Shown: positions 32,972 to 41,468 of the stretch, piece after piece
Position numbering within the stretch: position 1 is the stretch's first letter
Layout: the number at the start of each line of letters is the position of its first letter
Assembly: GCF_014649715.1 (NCBI RefSeq)
Contig: NZ_BMTO01000006.1
Span: forward strand, 265,578 to 329,577
DNA length: 64,000 bases
DNA from: Streptomyces lateritius
GTDB lineage: Bacteria; Actinomycetota; Actinomycetes; Streptomycetales; Streptomycetaceae
Direction of reading: 5' to 3'
Notes under the pieces: model-generated
The model's input: only the letters and a program-made list of their open reading frames with translations
What the model was told of the DNA's origin: nothing
Databases searched by the model: none
Program-made: the position numbers and the translations under genes

Positions 32972-35900
32972 CCGATATGACCCAGCGCCTCGCCGCGTTG
33001 CCCGCAGAACGCCGTGCGCGCTTCCTGGCCCGGCTACGGCAGCAGGCGGCTGCCGAACGGGGCCCGGTCTCGCGCGGGCACACGGGCCCGGCCCCGCTGT
33101 CGCCCGCGCAGGAGTCGCTCCGCTTCCTCGACCGCGCCGCGCCGGGCAGCCCCGCCGCCGGCACGCCGCTGCTGCTGCGCCTGCGGGGCGACCTGGACAA
33201 GGACGCGCTGAACTCGGCCCTGGCCTCGGTGGTGGCCAGGCACGAGGCACTGCGGACCACGATCGTGGAGCACGAGGACGGCCCGGTACAGGTGGTTGCA
33301 GCCGGGGTCCCGGTCAAGCTTCCGCTGATCGAGGCCGACGGCGAGGACCACGACCAGCGCCTCCGGGCCGCGCGGGAACTGATCGCGCGCCGGACACGGG
33401 AGCCGTTCGACCCGACCGGAACGCCGGCCTGGCGCGCGCTGCTGGTCCGGGTGGCGGCGGACGACCACCTGTTCCTGCTCGACATCCCGCCGATCCACTG
33501 TGACACCGGGTCGCACGGCATCCTGATCCGCGACCTCGCCGAGTTCTACCGGTCGTCGCGCGAGGGCGACGCGGTCCGGCTGCCCGCCCTCGCGGTGCAG
33601 TACCCGGACTACGCGCTGTGGCGGCGCGAGCGGCGCAGCGCCGACGATCTGGACCGCCTCACCGCGTACTGGCGCGAGCGGCTGGCCGGCGCCGAGGCGT
33701 TGGAGTTCCCGACCGACCGGCCACGCGGTGAGACCCGGAACTTCGCAGGTGACAGCCGCCGCTTCGACATCGGCCGGCAGGCCCTGGAGCGGGCGGAGGA
33801 ACTGGCCCGGCAGGAGGGCGCGGCCACGGCCGACGTGCTCACCGCCGCGTTCTTCACGCTGCTGCACCGGTACTGCGGCGTGGACGACCTGGTGATCGGC
33901 TCGCCGGACACCGACCGGCGGCACGCCGCCCTGTCCTCGACCGTCGGGCTCTTCACCGATCCGCGGGTGCTGCGCGCGGACCTCTCCGGCGACCCGGCCT
34001 TCCGCACCCTGGTCCAGCGGGTCGCCCGCGGGTCGGCCGAGGCGTCTGAGCACGGCGGCCTGCCGTTCGACCGGCTCGTCGAGGCGGTCGAACCGGTCGT
34101 CGACCCGTCGCGCCCGCCGGTCTTCCAGATCGTGTTCGGCGTGCGGGACGCGGATGCCGTCGTCGGCCTGTCCGGTCTCGTCACCTCGCTGGAGACCGTC
34201 CGGACGGGCGTCTCGCAGACCGACATGAGCTGGACCCTGACCTGCCCGCCGGCGGCCGGCTCGGACGGGTCCCTGGTCGTCGAGTTCGACAGCGATCTGT
34301 TCGACGCCGGGAGCATCGCCAGGTTCGCCCGGCACTACGACGGACTGCTGCACGCCCTGACCGCCGCCCCGGACGCCCCACTGTCGGCTGCCGAGCTGCT
34401 CAGCCCGGCGGACCTGGCGTTCCTGGCGGAGGTCGGCAGCGGACCTGTGCGGCCGATCCGCGAGTCCACTGTCGTGCGGGATTTCGAGGCGCGCGTCGAG
34501 GAGGCCCCGGACAGCGTGGCGGTCGTCGTCGCCGGCGTCGAGACCAGCTACGCCGAGCTCAACCTCCGGGCGAACCGGCTCGCCGCCCTGCTGCGCGGGC
34601 GGGGCGTCGGGCCCGGGATGCGGGTCGGTCTGTGCCTGCGCAGGAACGTGGACCTGCCGACCGCGATCCTCGCGGTGCTCAAGACCGGCGCGGCCTACCT
34701 GCCGCTCGACCCGGCGAGCCCCGCCGGGCGGGTCGCGGAGATCGCCGCCGACGCGGATGTGCGGGTGGTTGTCGCCCACGCCGAGGCCGGTCAGGCCGTG
34801 AGCGAGGTCGACGCGCCCGTCGTGACGCTGGACGAGGTCCGCGCCGAACTGGCGGCGCTGCCCGCCCACAACCCGCCGCTCGCGGCGCGGCCCGGCGACG
34901 TCGCGTACGTCATCTACACCTCCGGCAGCACCGGCAAGCCGAAGGGCGTGCTGCTGGAGCACCGCGGCGTGGTGAACTTCATCGACTCCACCCGGGAGCT
35001 GTTCGAGCTGACACCGGCCGACCGGGTACTCGGCTTCGCCTCGGCGACCTTCGACGTCTCCGTGTTCGAGACCTTCTCAGCTCTGCTGACCGGAGCACGG
35101 CTGTACCTGGTGACCGACGAGGAACGGCTGTCCGTCGACCAACTCCAGTCGTTGATGGAGCAGCACGGCATCACCGTCATCGACCTGCCCCCGACCGTCA
35201 TGCCGCTGCTGGCCCCGGAGAAGTTCACCGAACTGCGGATCGCGTTCGTGGGCGGCGAGAGCTTCAGCGGTGAGCTGGTGAACCGGTGGAACCCGGGGCG
35301 CCGGCTGTTCAACGGATACGGGCCGACCGAGTGCACGGTGACGATGATCGTCGAGGAGTGCCCGGGCAGCTGGGAGGCCTCGCCGCCGATCGGCCTGCCG
35401 ATGGCCAACCACGTGGCGCACGTGCTCGACCGCGAGCTGCGCCCGGTGCCGGTCGGCGTGCCGGGCGAACTGGTGATCGGCGGCGCCGGACTGGCCGTCG
35501 GCTACCTCAACCGGGACGAGCTGACCGCGCAGAAGTTCATCGCCGACCCGTTCGGCACCGCGCCCGGCGGCCGGCTGTACCGGACCGGCGACCTGGTGAA
35601 GCGGCTTCCGGACGGCCGCCTGGTCTTCCTCGGCCGGATCGACCAGCAGGTCAAGATCCGCGGCCTGCGGATCGAACTGGGCGAGGTGGAGTCGGCGTTG
35701 ACCGGCTTCGACGGCATCGGGCCGGTCAGCGTGCAGGCCTGGACCGACGACAACGGGGCGAAGCACCTGGTCGGCTACCTGACCGGGGTGACCGAGCAGC
35801 AGGTGCCGGCGGTGCGCGAGCACCTGGGCACGCTCCTGCCCTCGTACATGATCCCGTCCTACTTCGTGGTCCTCGATGAGCTGCCGGTCACCAGCAGCGG

Positions 35901-36927
35901 CAAGGTCGACCGGCGCAGGCTGCCCGCGCCGGACCTGAGCCGTGCGGGTGAGGAGCGGGGCGAGCGCCGTCCGCTCACCGGGACCGAACGCCGACTGCTG
36001 CGCGAGGTTCTCGCTCCGCTGCTGGGCGAGGGCCGGGTCGGCGTGCACGACGACTTCTTCCTGGCCGGCGGCAACAGTCTCCAGGCGGTCCAGCTGATGT
36101 CGGCGATCAAGCGCCGGTTCGGGGTGGAGATCGCGCTCGGCGACTTCTTCGCCTCGCCCACCGTTGCCCACCTGGCCGCCGCCGTCGACACGTGCCGCGC
36201 CGCCCGGCTGGACGCCGGCCGGGCACCGGTGGTGATGCGTGCGTCGGGCCCGGCGCAGGTGATCCTGATGCACCCGTCGGGAGGCGCGCTGTTCTGCTAC
36301 GTGCCGCTGCTCAGGGCGCTGCGCGAGTCCGTCTCGGTGAGCGGGTTCGCCGCCGATCCGCACGACTGCGCCCTGCCTCCGCAGGAGGGTCTTGCGGCGT
36401 CCGCCGCCAGGATCGCGCACCACCTGCTGGAGACCGGCCTGCCGGACTCGTACTGCCTGGCCGGCTGGTCGTACGGCGGGGTGCTCGCCTTCGAGGTCGC
36501 CCGGCAGATCGAGGAGAAGACCGGACAGCAGGCTCCGGTCGTCCTGCTGGACTCCGCCTACGACGAGGACTCCGTCCCGCTCGACGAGGCGACGGTGCGG
36601 CAGCGCTTCGTGCACGACCTCGCCACGCTGACCGGACGCGACCGGGACCAGATCGAACCGGAGCTCGACGAAGGGGAGTTGGCCGGCAGTTACCGGACCT
36701 TCCGGTTCTGTGCCCTGGCGATGCAGGAGTACCGCCCGCCGAGCCCGTACGGCGGACCGGTCACCCTGCTCACCGCCTCACCGCAGATCGCCATGGAAGA
36801 GCAGTGGCGGGCGGTGTGCACCGGCCCGTTCCGGGTCGAGAACGTGCCCGGCGACCACTACACCCTGTTCACGGAGCCGGCGTTGAGCCGAGTCGTCGCG
36901 GCGCTCGAAGCGACGCTCCCCAGTTGA
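32968..36927 (+). CDS. Single-module NRPS, C-A-PCP-TE
   Basis: 1319-residue synthetase. Condensation domain about 45-470; its core motif reads PPIHCDT (174-180), so both catalytic-motif His residues of HHxxxDG are Pro. Adenylation domain about 500-1000 with YTSGSTGKPKG, FDVSVFE, NGYGPTE, YRTGDLV and a final Lys in LPVTSSGKVDRR. My manual ten-residue code is D-V-F-D-F-G-G-V-T-K: a Val/Ala-like frame with an acidic residue at position 278. PCP Ser1037 in AGGNSLQAV. Thioesterase with HPSGGALFCY, nucleophile Ser1168 in GWSYGG and terminal His in GDHYTLF. GTG 32968 overlaps lysK. No MbtH-like gene is present. Confidence 0.93.
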   Translation: MTDMTQRLAALPAERRARFLARLRQQAAAERGPVSRGHTGPAPLSPAQESLRFLDRAAPGSPAAGTPLLLRLRGDLDKDALNSALASVVARHEALRTTIVEHEDGPVQVVAAGVPVKLPLIEADGEDHDQRLRAARELIARRTREPFDPTGTPAWRALLVRVAADDHLFLLDIPPIHCDTGSHGILIRDLAEFYRSSREGDAVRLPALAVQYPDYALWRRERRSADDLDRLTAYWRERLAGAEALEFPTDRPRGETRNFAGDSRRFDIGRQALERAEELARQEGAATADVLTAAFFTLLHRYCGVDDLVIGSPDTDRRHAALSSTVGLFTDPRVLRADLSGDPAFRTLVQRVARGSAEASEHGGLPFDRLVEAVEPVVDPSRPPVFQIVFGVRDADAVVGLSGLVTSLETVRTGVSQTDMSWTLTCPPAAGSDGSLVVEFDSDLFDAGSIARFARHYDGLLHALTAAPDAPLSAAELLSPADLAFLAEVGSGPVRPIRESTVVRDFEARVEEAPDSVAVVVAGVETSYAELNLRANRLAALLRGRGVGPGMRVGLCLRRNVDLPTAILAVLKTGAAYLPLDPASPAGRVAEIAADADVRVVVAHAEAGQAVSEVDAPVVTLDEVRAELAALPAHNPPLAARPGDVAYVIYTSGSTGKPKGVLLEHRGVVNFIDSTRELFELTPADRVLGFASATFDVSVFETFSALLTGARLYLVTDEERLSVDQLQSLMEQHGITVIDLPPTVMPLLAPEKFTELRIAFVGGESFSGELVNRWNPGRRLFNGYGPTECTVTMIVEECPGSWEASPPIGLPMANHVAHVLDRELRPVPVGVPGELVIGGAGLAVGYLNRDELTAQKFIADPFGTAPGGRLYRTGDLVKRLPDGRLVFLGRIDQQVKIRGLRIELGEVESALTGFDGIGPVSVQAWTDDNGAKHLVGYLTGVTEQQVPAVREHLGTLLPSYMIPSYFVVLDELPVTSSGKVDRRRLPAPDLSRAGEERGERRPLTGTERRLLREVLAPLLGEGRVGVHDDFFLAGGNSLQAVQLMSAIKRRFGVEIALGDFFASPTVAHLAAAVDTCRAARLDAGRAPVVMRASGPAQVILMHPSGGALFCYVPLLRALRESVSVSGFAADPHDCALPPQEGLAASAARIAHHLLETGLPDSYCLAGWSYGGVLAFEVARQIEEKTGQQAPVVLLDSAYDEDSVPLDEATVRQRFVHDLATLTGRDRDQIEPELDEGELAGSYRTFRFCALAMQEYRPPSPYGGPVTLLTASPQIAMEEQWRAVCTGPFRVENVPGDHYTLFTEPALSRVVAALEATLPS

Positions 36928-36937
36928 GGAGACCACC

Positions 36938-38092
36938 ATGCGGTTCGGATTCACCGAGGACCAGCAACAGTTCCGGGCGCACGTGCGCGAGGCGCTGCGC
37001 TCACCCGAGGTACGCGCCGCCGCGGCGGAGGCCACCGGCGCGGACGGCGTCGAGCCGGACGCGCGTCCGCTGTACCGGCTGCTCGGGCAGCTGGGGCTGC
37101 TCGCCGTGCACTGGCCGGTCGAGTTCGGCGGCTCGGACCGCCCGCCGACCGATGCGGCGATCGTGGCCGAGGAACTGGTGCGGGCCGGTGTGCCGGACAC
37201 CTTCCACGTCAACACCATCCAGATCGTGGGCCAGTTCCTGCTGATGGCGGGCAGCGAGGAGCAGAAGCGCCGGTACCTGCCGGCGCTGGCCCGCGGTGAG
37301 AGCTTCGCCTCGGTGCTCTACACCGAGCCGGACGCGGGGTCGGATCTCGGGGCACTGCGCGCCGTGGCCGAGCCCGAGGGCGACGACTACCGGATCACCG
37401 GAACGAAGGTGTTCAGCCTCAAGACCCGTTTCGTCGACCTCGGGCTGTGCGCGGCCCGGACCACGCCGGGTGCGGGGAAGTACCAGGGCATCAGTCTGTT
37501 CCTGGTCGACATGAAGGCCCCCGGCGTCACGGTGTCGCTGATACCCGGCATCGGCGACGAGCATTTCCACCGGGTGGACCTCGACTCGGTTCCGGTACCG
37601 GGCGGCAACCTGATCGGGCCGCGCGACGGCGGATGGCCGCTGCTCAACGAGGCCCTGGCCGTCGAACGCACGGGCCTCGACTACTACCTCAAGGCCGAGC
37701 GCTGGTTCGACACCGCTCTCGGCGCGCTGATCGACGACGCGCCCGACTCGGGGCACGAGGACCGTCTGGAGCAGATCGGCAGGTGGCACGGTGCGCTGAC
37801 GGCCGACCACGTGCTCTCCTGGGAGGTTCTCACCGGCCTCGCCGCCGGCCGGGTCGACCAGCTCTCGGCGGCCGTCGCCAAGTACCACAGCAGCGAACTC
37901 GCGCAGTCCGTGGCGGCCTGGGCCGTCGGCATCCCCACCCCCGGGCAGCGGGCCGACCGCACCGGGGAGTCGCTGATCCTGGACTCCGCCTACCGGGAGG
38001 CCCCGGGGCTCACGCTGTCGGCGGGGACCTCCGAGGTGATGCTCCAGATCGTGACCGCCGCGTTCGAGTCCGTCGGACAGGAAGAGTACTGA
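36938..38092 (+). CDS. Acyl-CoA dehydrogenase-like flavoprotein, subunit with catalytic-type C-terminus
   Basis: 384-residue ACAD. An N-terminal helical domain (FGFTEDQQQFRAHVREAL) is followed by FAD-contact strands (SVLYTEPDAGSDLGAL, YRITGTKVFSLKTRFVDL) and the C-terminal SAGTSEVMLQIVTAAF segment. ATG 36938 lies 10 bp after the NRPS with GAGGAG. It is paired with the shorter ACAD that follows 1 bp later, an arrangement seen in heteromeric ACADs. Inferred role: alpha,beta-desaturation of a PCP- or CoA-bound amino acid, for example to form the dehydro-residue seen in azinomycin-type products. Confidence 0.88.
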   Translation: MRFGFTEDQQQFRAHVREALRSPEVRAAAAEATGADGVEPDARPLYRLLGQLGLLAVHWPVEFGGSDRPPTDAAIVAEELVRAGVPDTFHVNTIQIVGQFLLMAGSEEQKRRYLPALARGESFASVLYTEPDAGSDLGALRAVAEPEGDDYRITGTKVFSLKTRFVDLGLCAARTTPGAGKYQGISLFLVDMKAPGVTVSLIPGIGDEHFHRVDLDSVPVPGGNLIGPRDGGWPLLNEALAVERTGLDYYLKAERWFDTALGALIDDAPDSGHEDRLEQIGRWHGALTADHVLSWEVLTGLAAGRVDQLSAAVAKYHSSELAQSVAAWAVGIPTPGQRADRTGESLILDSAYREAPGLTLSAGTSEVMLQIVTAAFESVGQEEY

Positions 38093-38093
38093 C

Positions 38094-39149
38094 ATGAACC
38101 TGCACCCCGATCCGCTCCTCACCGAACTGCGCAAGGCACTGCGCAAGGGCCTGGCCGGCGTCGAGGCCCGGATGGACCTGCACGGTGCGCCGGTCACCGA
38201 CGGATCCTCCGGCCCGACCCGGCCGGTCCTCGACGCACTGGACGCGGCCGACTTCGAACGTCCGGTCTCCGCCGGCGGCCTCGGTCTCGGCCTCACCGCC
38301 GGAGTGCTGGTCAGCGAGGAGCTCGGCCGCGCGGCGCGCGGCAACTCCTACCGGGCCGACGCGCTGGCGGCCGAGCTGGGTCGCCCGGCGGGCGTGGCCC
38401 TGGCCGGGCTGGAGGCACTGCCGACGGGCGACCGGGTCACCGCGACCCCGGTGGCGGGCGGCTGGGAACTCACCGGCACGGCCACGGTCGACGACGTCAG
38501 CGCCGCCCACATACTGGTGGCCACCCGGACCGGCGACGGGCCGGTGCTCGTCGCGGTGGAGCGCGGGGCGGCCGGTCTCGGCATCGAGGACGCCTGCTGG
38601 CCGCCGGTCATCCGGTTCGACCGCACGCCGGTGTCCGTCGGGGAGGTGGCCGGGCCGCTGGACGACTCGCCCACCGGTCCGCTCTCCCGGGCGCGGCTGC
38701 GGCAGGCCGGCTACCTGCTGGGCATCGCCGTCGGCGCGCACCGGACCGCGGTCGATTACGCCGGATTCCGGCGGCAGTTCGGTACGCGGCTGCGCGACCT
38801 GCCGGCCGTCTCCTTCCCGCTGGCGCGCGCCCTGGTGGCGGTGCGCGCCACCAGGGCGGCGGTGTACCGGGGCGCCTGGCTGGTCGACTCCGAGCCCGAC
38901 GCGGTCGGCACCGCGCCTGCCGTGGCCCTTGCGATGGCCGCCGAGACCGCGCGCGACGTGGTGCGGCTGAGCATGCAGAGCTGCGGAGTGCGCGCGATGA
39001 CGGCGGAACTGGGTCTGCACCGGTACTACCGGCTGGCCGCGGCCGAGTCCGCCCGGTACGGCGATCCCGCCGCACTGTGGCGGGCGGTCGGCGCGGACCG
39101 CGTCCGCACGGCGCGCCGGAACCGAGCCGCGGCGGTGCTCCCGGTGTGA
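38094..39149 (+). CDS. Acyl-CoA dehydrogenase-like partner subunit
   Basis: 351-residue ACAD-like protein shorter than usual. The C-terminal domain is recognisable (GYLLGIAVGAHRTAVDYAGFRRQFGTRLRDLPAVSF, SMQSCGVRAMTAELGLHRYYR), but the GTSE segment and a clear catalytic Glu are absent and the middle barrel is degenerate. Start ATG 38094 is 1 bp after the partner stop. Probably the non-catalytic or FAD-supporting partner of an alpha2-beta2 enzyme. It ends the plus-strand operon and is convergent with the LuxR gene 23 bp away. Confidence 0.83.
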   Translation: MNLHPDPLLTELRKALRKGLAGVEARMDLHGAPVTDGSSGPTRPVLDALDAADFERPVSAGGLGLGLTAGVLVSEELGRAARGNSYRADALAAELGRPAGVALAGLEALPTGDRVTATPVAGGWELTGTATVDDVSAAHILVATRTGDGPVLVAVERGAAGLGIEDACWPPVIRFDRTPVSVGEVAGPLDDSPTGPLSRARLRQAGYLLGIAVGAHRTAVDYAGFRRQFGTRLRDLPAVSFPLARALVAVRATRAAVYRGAWLVDSEPDAVGTAPAVALAMAAETARDVVRLSMQSCGVRAMTAELGLHRYYRLAAAESARYGDPAALWRAVGADRVRTARRNRAAAVLPV

Positions 39150-39172
39150 GCCGAAAGGCGGGCTTCAGCGGA

Positions 39173-39886
39173 TCAGCTGGCTCGCAGGCCGCCCGGCGAC
39201 AGCGCCGGCTCGCCCCCGAACGACTGCTCCCCCGAGTGGATCAGTCCGGTCCGGTAGGCCAGGGAGACGAGCTCGGCACGGTCGCGGACGCCGAGCTTGG
39301 TCCGCACCCGGTAGAGATGCGTACGGACCGTGGCCTCGCCGATGATCAGCTCGCTGGCCACCTCCTCGGTGGACATGCCGAGCGCGACCATCCGGGTCAC
39401 CTCCCGCTCCCGCGGGGTCAGTTCGGTCACCTCCGGGCAGGCCACCGGTTCCTGCGGCTCCGGCTGCGCGCGGAACCAGCTGACCAGCCGCTCCGCGATG
39501 CTGGGGGCGAGCAGGGTCTGCCCCGCGGCCGCCGCCTGGATGGCGGCGATCAGCTCCTGCGGGCTGGCGGCCTTGCCGAGCAGACAGCTCGCCCCCGCGT
39601 GCAACACGTCGCTCACCGTCTTGTCGGACTGGGACGCGGTGAATACGACGACGTTGGGCGAGTCCTCCTCCTGGCCGAGCCGCCGGATCAGCTCGAGGCC
39701 GGAGATGGTCTGGAGTTCCAGATCCGTGACCACGACATCGGGACGCGTGGTGCGCACCAGCACCATGGCTTCCATGCCGTTGTGGGTGGTGCCGATCACA
39801 TCGATCTCCGGCATCGCGTCGAGAAGGGTCTTGAGACCATCCGCGATGACAGGCAGTTGGTCACAGATAAGCACCCTGATGGTCAT
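39173..39886 (-). CDS. Orphan NarL/LuxR-type response regulator
   Basis: 237-residue two-domain regulator. Receiver: acidic CDQ at the N-terminus, phospho-acceptor Asp in VVTDLEL, T/S in FTAS and Lys in LLGKAAS. Output: LuxR helix-turn-helix LTPREREVTRMVALGMSTEEVASELIIGEATVRTHLYRVRTKL. No histidine kinase gene is adjacent. ATG 39886 follows GGAGGGGCAACGTA. A small exported-peptide gene lies 36 bp upstream in the same direction, mirroring the SARP and its peptide. Likely second pathway regulator. Confidence 0.9.
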   Translation of the reverse strand: MTIRVLICDQLPVIADGLKTLLDAMPEIDVIGTTHNGMEAMVLVRTTRPDVVVTDLELQTISGLELIRRLGQEEDSPNVVVFTASQSDKTVSDVLHAGASCLLGKAASPQELIAAIQAAAAGQTLLAPSIAERLVSWFRAQPEPQEPVACPEVTELTPREREVTRMVALGMSTEEVASELIIGEATVRTHLYRVRTKLGVRDRAELVSLAYRTGLIHSGEQSFGGEPALSPGGLRAS

Positions 39887-39922
39887 TACGTTGCCCCTCC
39901 GAGGCCTGGGAACTTGCGAGGC

Positions 39923-40096
39923 TCAGTCGTTGCCGTGGTTGTCGCGAGGTTCGGCGACGATCCCGGCCGGCGCCTCGGTGGCCAGGGCGTGCTGCTGGAC
40001 CGTCGCCGACGCCTGGGTGGCGTGGGAGGCGGTGAAGCAGCCCAGCAGCGCACTCAGAACGAGGACCGAGGCGGCAGACAGGGCTATACGGCGCAT
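39923..40096 (-). CDS. 57-residue putative exported peptide, paralogue 2
   Basis: Sister of 7072-7245 (47/57 identical), with the same ending AGIV-x-EPRDNHGND. N-terminus MRRIA, hydrophobic core and a better lipobox (LLGC, Cys20). AAGGAG lies 7-8 bases before ATG 40096. It precedes the LuxR regulator by 36 bp. DNA identity with the other copy spans roughly 190 bp (39921-40109 against 7070-7258), including the ribosome site, and stops there. Unknown function. Confidence 0.7.
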   Translation of the reverse strand: MRRIALSAASVLVLSALLGCFTASHATQASATVQQHALATEAPAGIVAEPRDNHGND

Positions 40097-40497
40097 GAGC
40101 TGACTCCTTCGTGGACGCCGGATGTTCAACTCCGCCGATGCTCCCGATCTGTCTTCCCGGCCCGTTCCCCTCTGGACACCCGCCCGATCCCCGCAGCGTG
40201 AACTGCGCGGTGACGGGCGACACCGGCAAGCTCATCGATGGCCGGTCGCGTGAGCACCGGCACGCCGAAGTGATCGCCGGCATGCCCGGCATCGGCCGAG
40301 TCGGCGGGAATGTCTCGGAGTACACGGCAGACGCCCGCGACCTCACAGGGCTTGAGGTCGCGGGCGTACGGAGGGTGTATCGGTTCGCGGCGCGCGATGA
40401 CGCGCAGGCCGCCAGGCCGCCAGGCCGACCGGTGCGCAGATCGGAACGGCCGTCATCTCGGGGACGATCACGAGGCGGCGCACCCGGCGGGCGGGGC
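40097..40497. other. 401-bp intergenic region with a strong hairpin
   Basis: No gene seen. The right part holds the hairpin described at 40331-40367. The left part (40097-40330) is the probable promoter of the small peptide-LuxR unit. Confidence 0.6.
40331..40367 (-). terminator. Hairpin terminator of the DUF1062 gene
   Basis: Perfect 15-bp stem (40331-40345 with 40353-40367), seven-base loop, located 130 bp after the DUF1062 stop on the minus strand. Confidence 0.75.
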
Positions 40498-41076
40498 TCA
40501 GCGCTTGAGTGTGAAGGTGAAGTCGTCGGAGAGCTTGCCGCTCAGCCGGAAGGGCGAGACGAGTCTGCCGTCCGTGATCAGTTTCTCGACCCCGGCCCGC
40601 GAAAGGCCGCAGCCTTCCGCGATCAGCCGCGTCGGCCGGACGGGTATGCGCGCCGCGAAGCGGACCGAGACGTCGACGACCTCGCGCTCCAGGTGATCCG
40701 ATCCGCCGGTGTCGAGGCACCAGGCGTCCGACCAGTCGAGGTCGATGTGATTGCGGCGCCGCAGGGCCGGGTCATGGAGCAGTTCGGCCGCGAGGCTGGG
40801 GTCGTTGTCGTGCACTCGATCCAGCAGCTCGGGACGCACGGATCTCACATTCATGCGTTCCATGACCGTGAGCTTCGTGGTGTCCCCGCACCCTGTGCAG
40901 AGTGCGAGGAGCCAGATGTCGATGAGTTTGTGGTTCGCGTTGGCGCGGAATTTGCCGGTCGTCCGGAACGTGTCGGACGCGCACACGTGGCAACGGCGGC
41001 GAATAAGCGGTAGACGGACAGGTTTGACTACCCAGTTTTCGAGGACAGCAGCACTGCTCGATTGGTTTTCGGACAT
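40498..41076 (-). CDS. DUF1062 protein
   Basis: 192-residue conserved actinomycete protein. A treble-clef-like zinc site is formed by CHVCASDTFR and CTGCGDT, with the family signature FRANANHKLIDIWLLALC and KLTVMERMNVRS. A C-terminal S4-like RNA-binding stretch is suggested by GLSRAGVEKLITDGRLV, as seen in this family. ATG 41076. In other Streptomyces such genes are scattered and not specific to biosynthesis; here a 14-bp upstream motif shared with the FAD gene promoter hints at co-regulation. Biochemical role unknown. Confidence 0.8.
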   Translation of the reverse strand: MSENQSSSAAVLENWVVKPVRLPLIRRRCHVCASDTFRTTGKFRANANHKLIDIWLLALCTGCGDTTKLTVMERMNVRSVRPELLDRVHDNDPSLAAELLHDPALRRRNHIDLDWSDAWCLDTGGSDHLEREVVDVSVRFAARIPVRPTRLIAEGCGLSRAGVEKLITDGRLVSPFRLSGKLSDDFTFTLKR

Positions 41077-41468
41077 TTCACCGCCAGGTACTTTTGAGCG
41101 ATCGGCACATCGCCAGCGGGAACTCGGGCGACTTGTGCCGGCCGTGTGCCAGCAAGTACGACGGACGTTACGGACGCGGCGGCGCCCCGCGCGTCCGCGA
41201 GCGGTTCAACCGGCACGACACATGGCGATGACATTCGTCCGCTGCGGCTACGTATTTCGCTTACCCGCCTGCGGATCCGCGTCCAGCGGGTCAAGCCGGC
41301 ACCGGGAACGAGGAGCCGCCGGTGGACAACCCGGCGTTCCGGCGCGGGAATGGGGCCGCAGGATCTCCGGACCGCTGCACTCCGCGCGGGCGCCGGCCGA
41401 CGACGAGGTCCGCGCGACGCTCGGCCATCCGCATGCCACGTGCCCGGCCTCCAGCAGCCCGGTGCCGG
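41077..41468. other. 392-bp intergenic region
   Basis: No gene. TTTCGCTTACCCGC at 41255-41268 repeats the 14-mer at 14697-14710. TTACCCGC (41261-41268) and a GCGGGTCA stretch about 16 bp further on form an inverted pair. This is the likely promoter zone for the DUF1062 gene. Confidence 0.45.

Noticed and set aside
32968..36927. Second NRPS module or epimerisation domain
   Set aside because: Only one set of A, PCP and TE motifs is present and the 1319-residue length is used up by C-A-PCP-TE.
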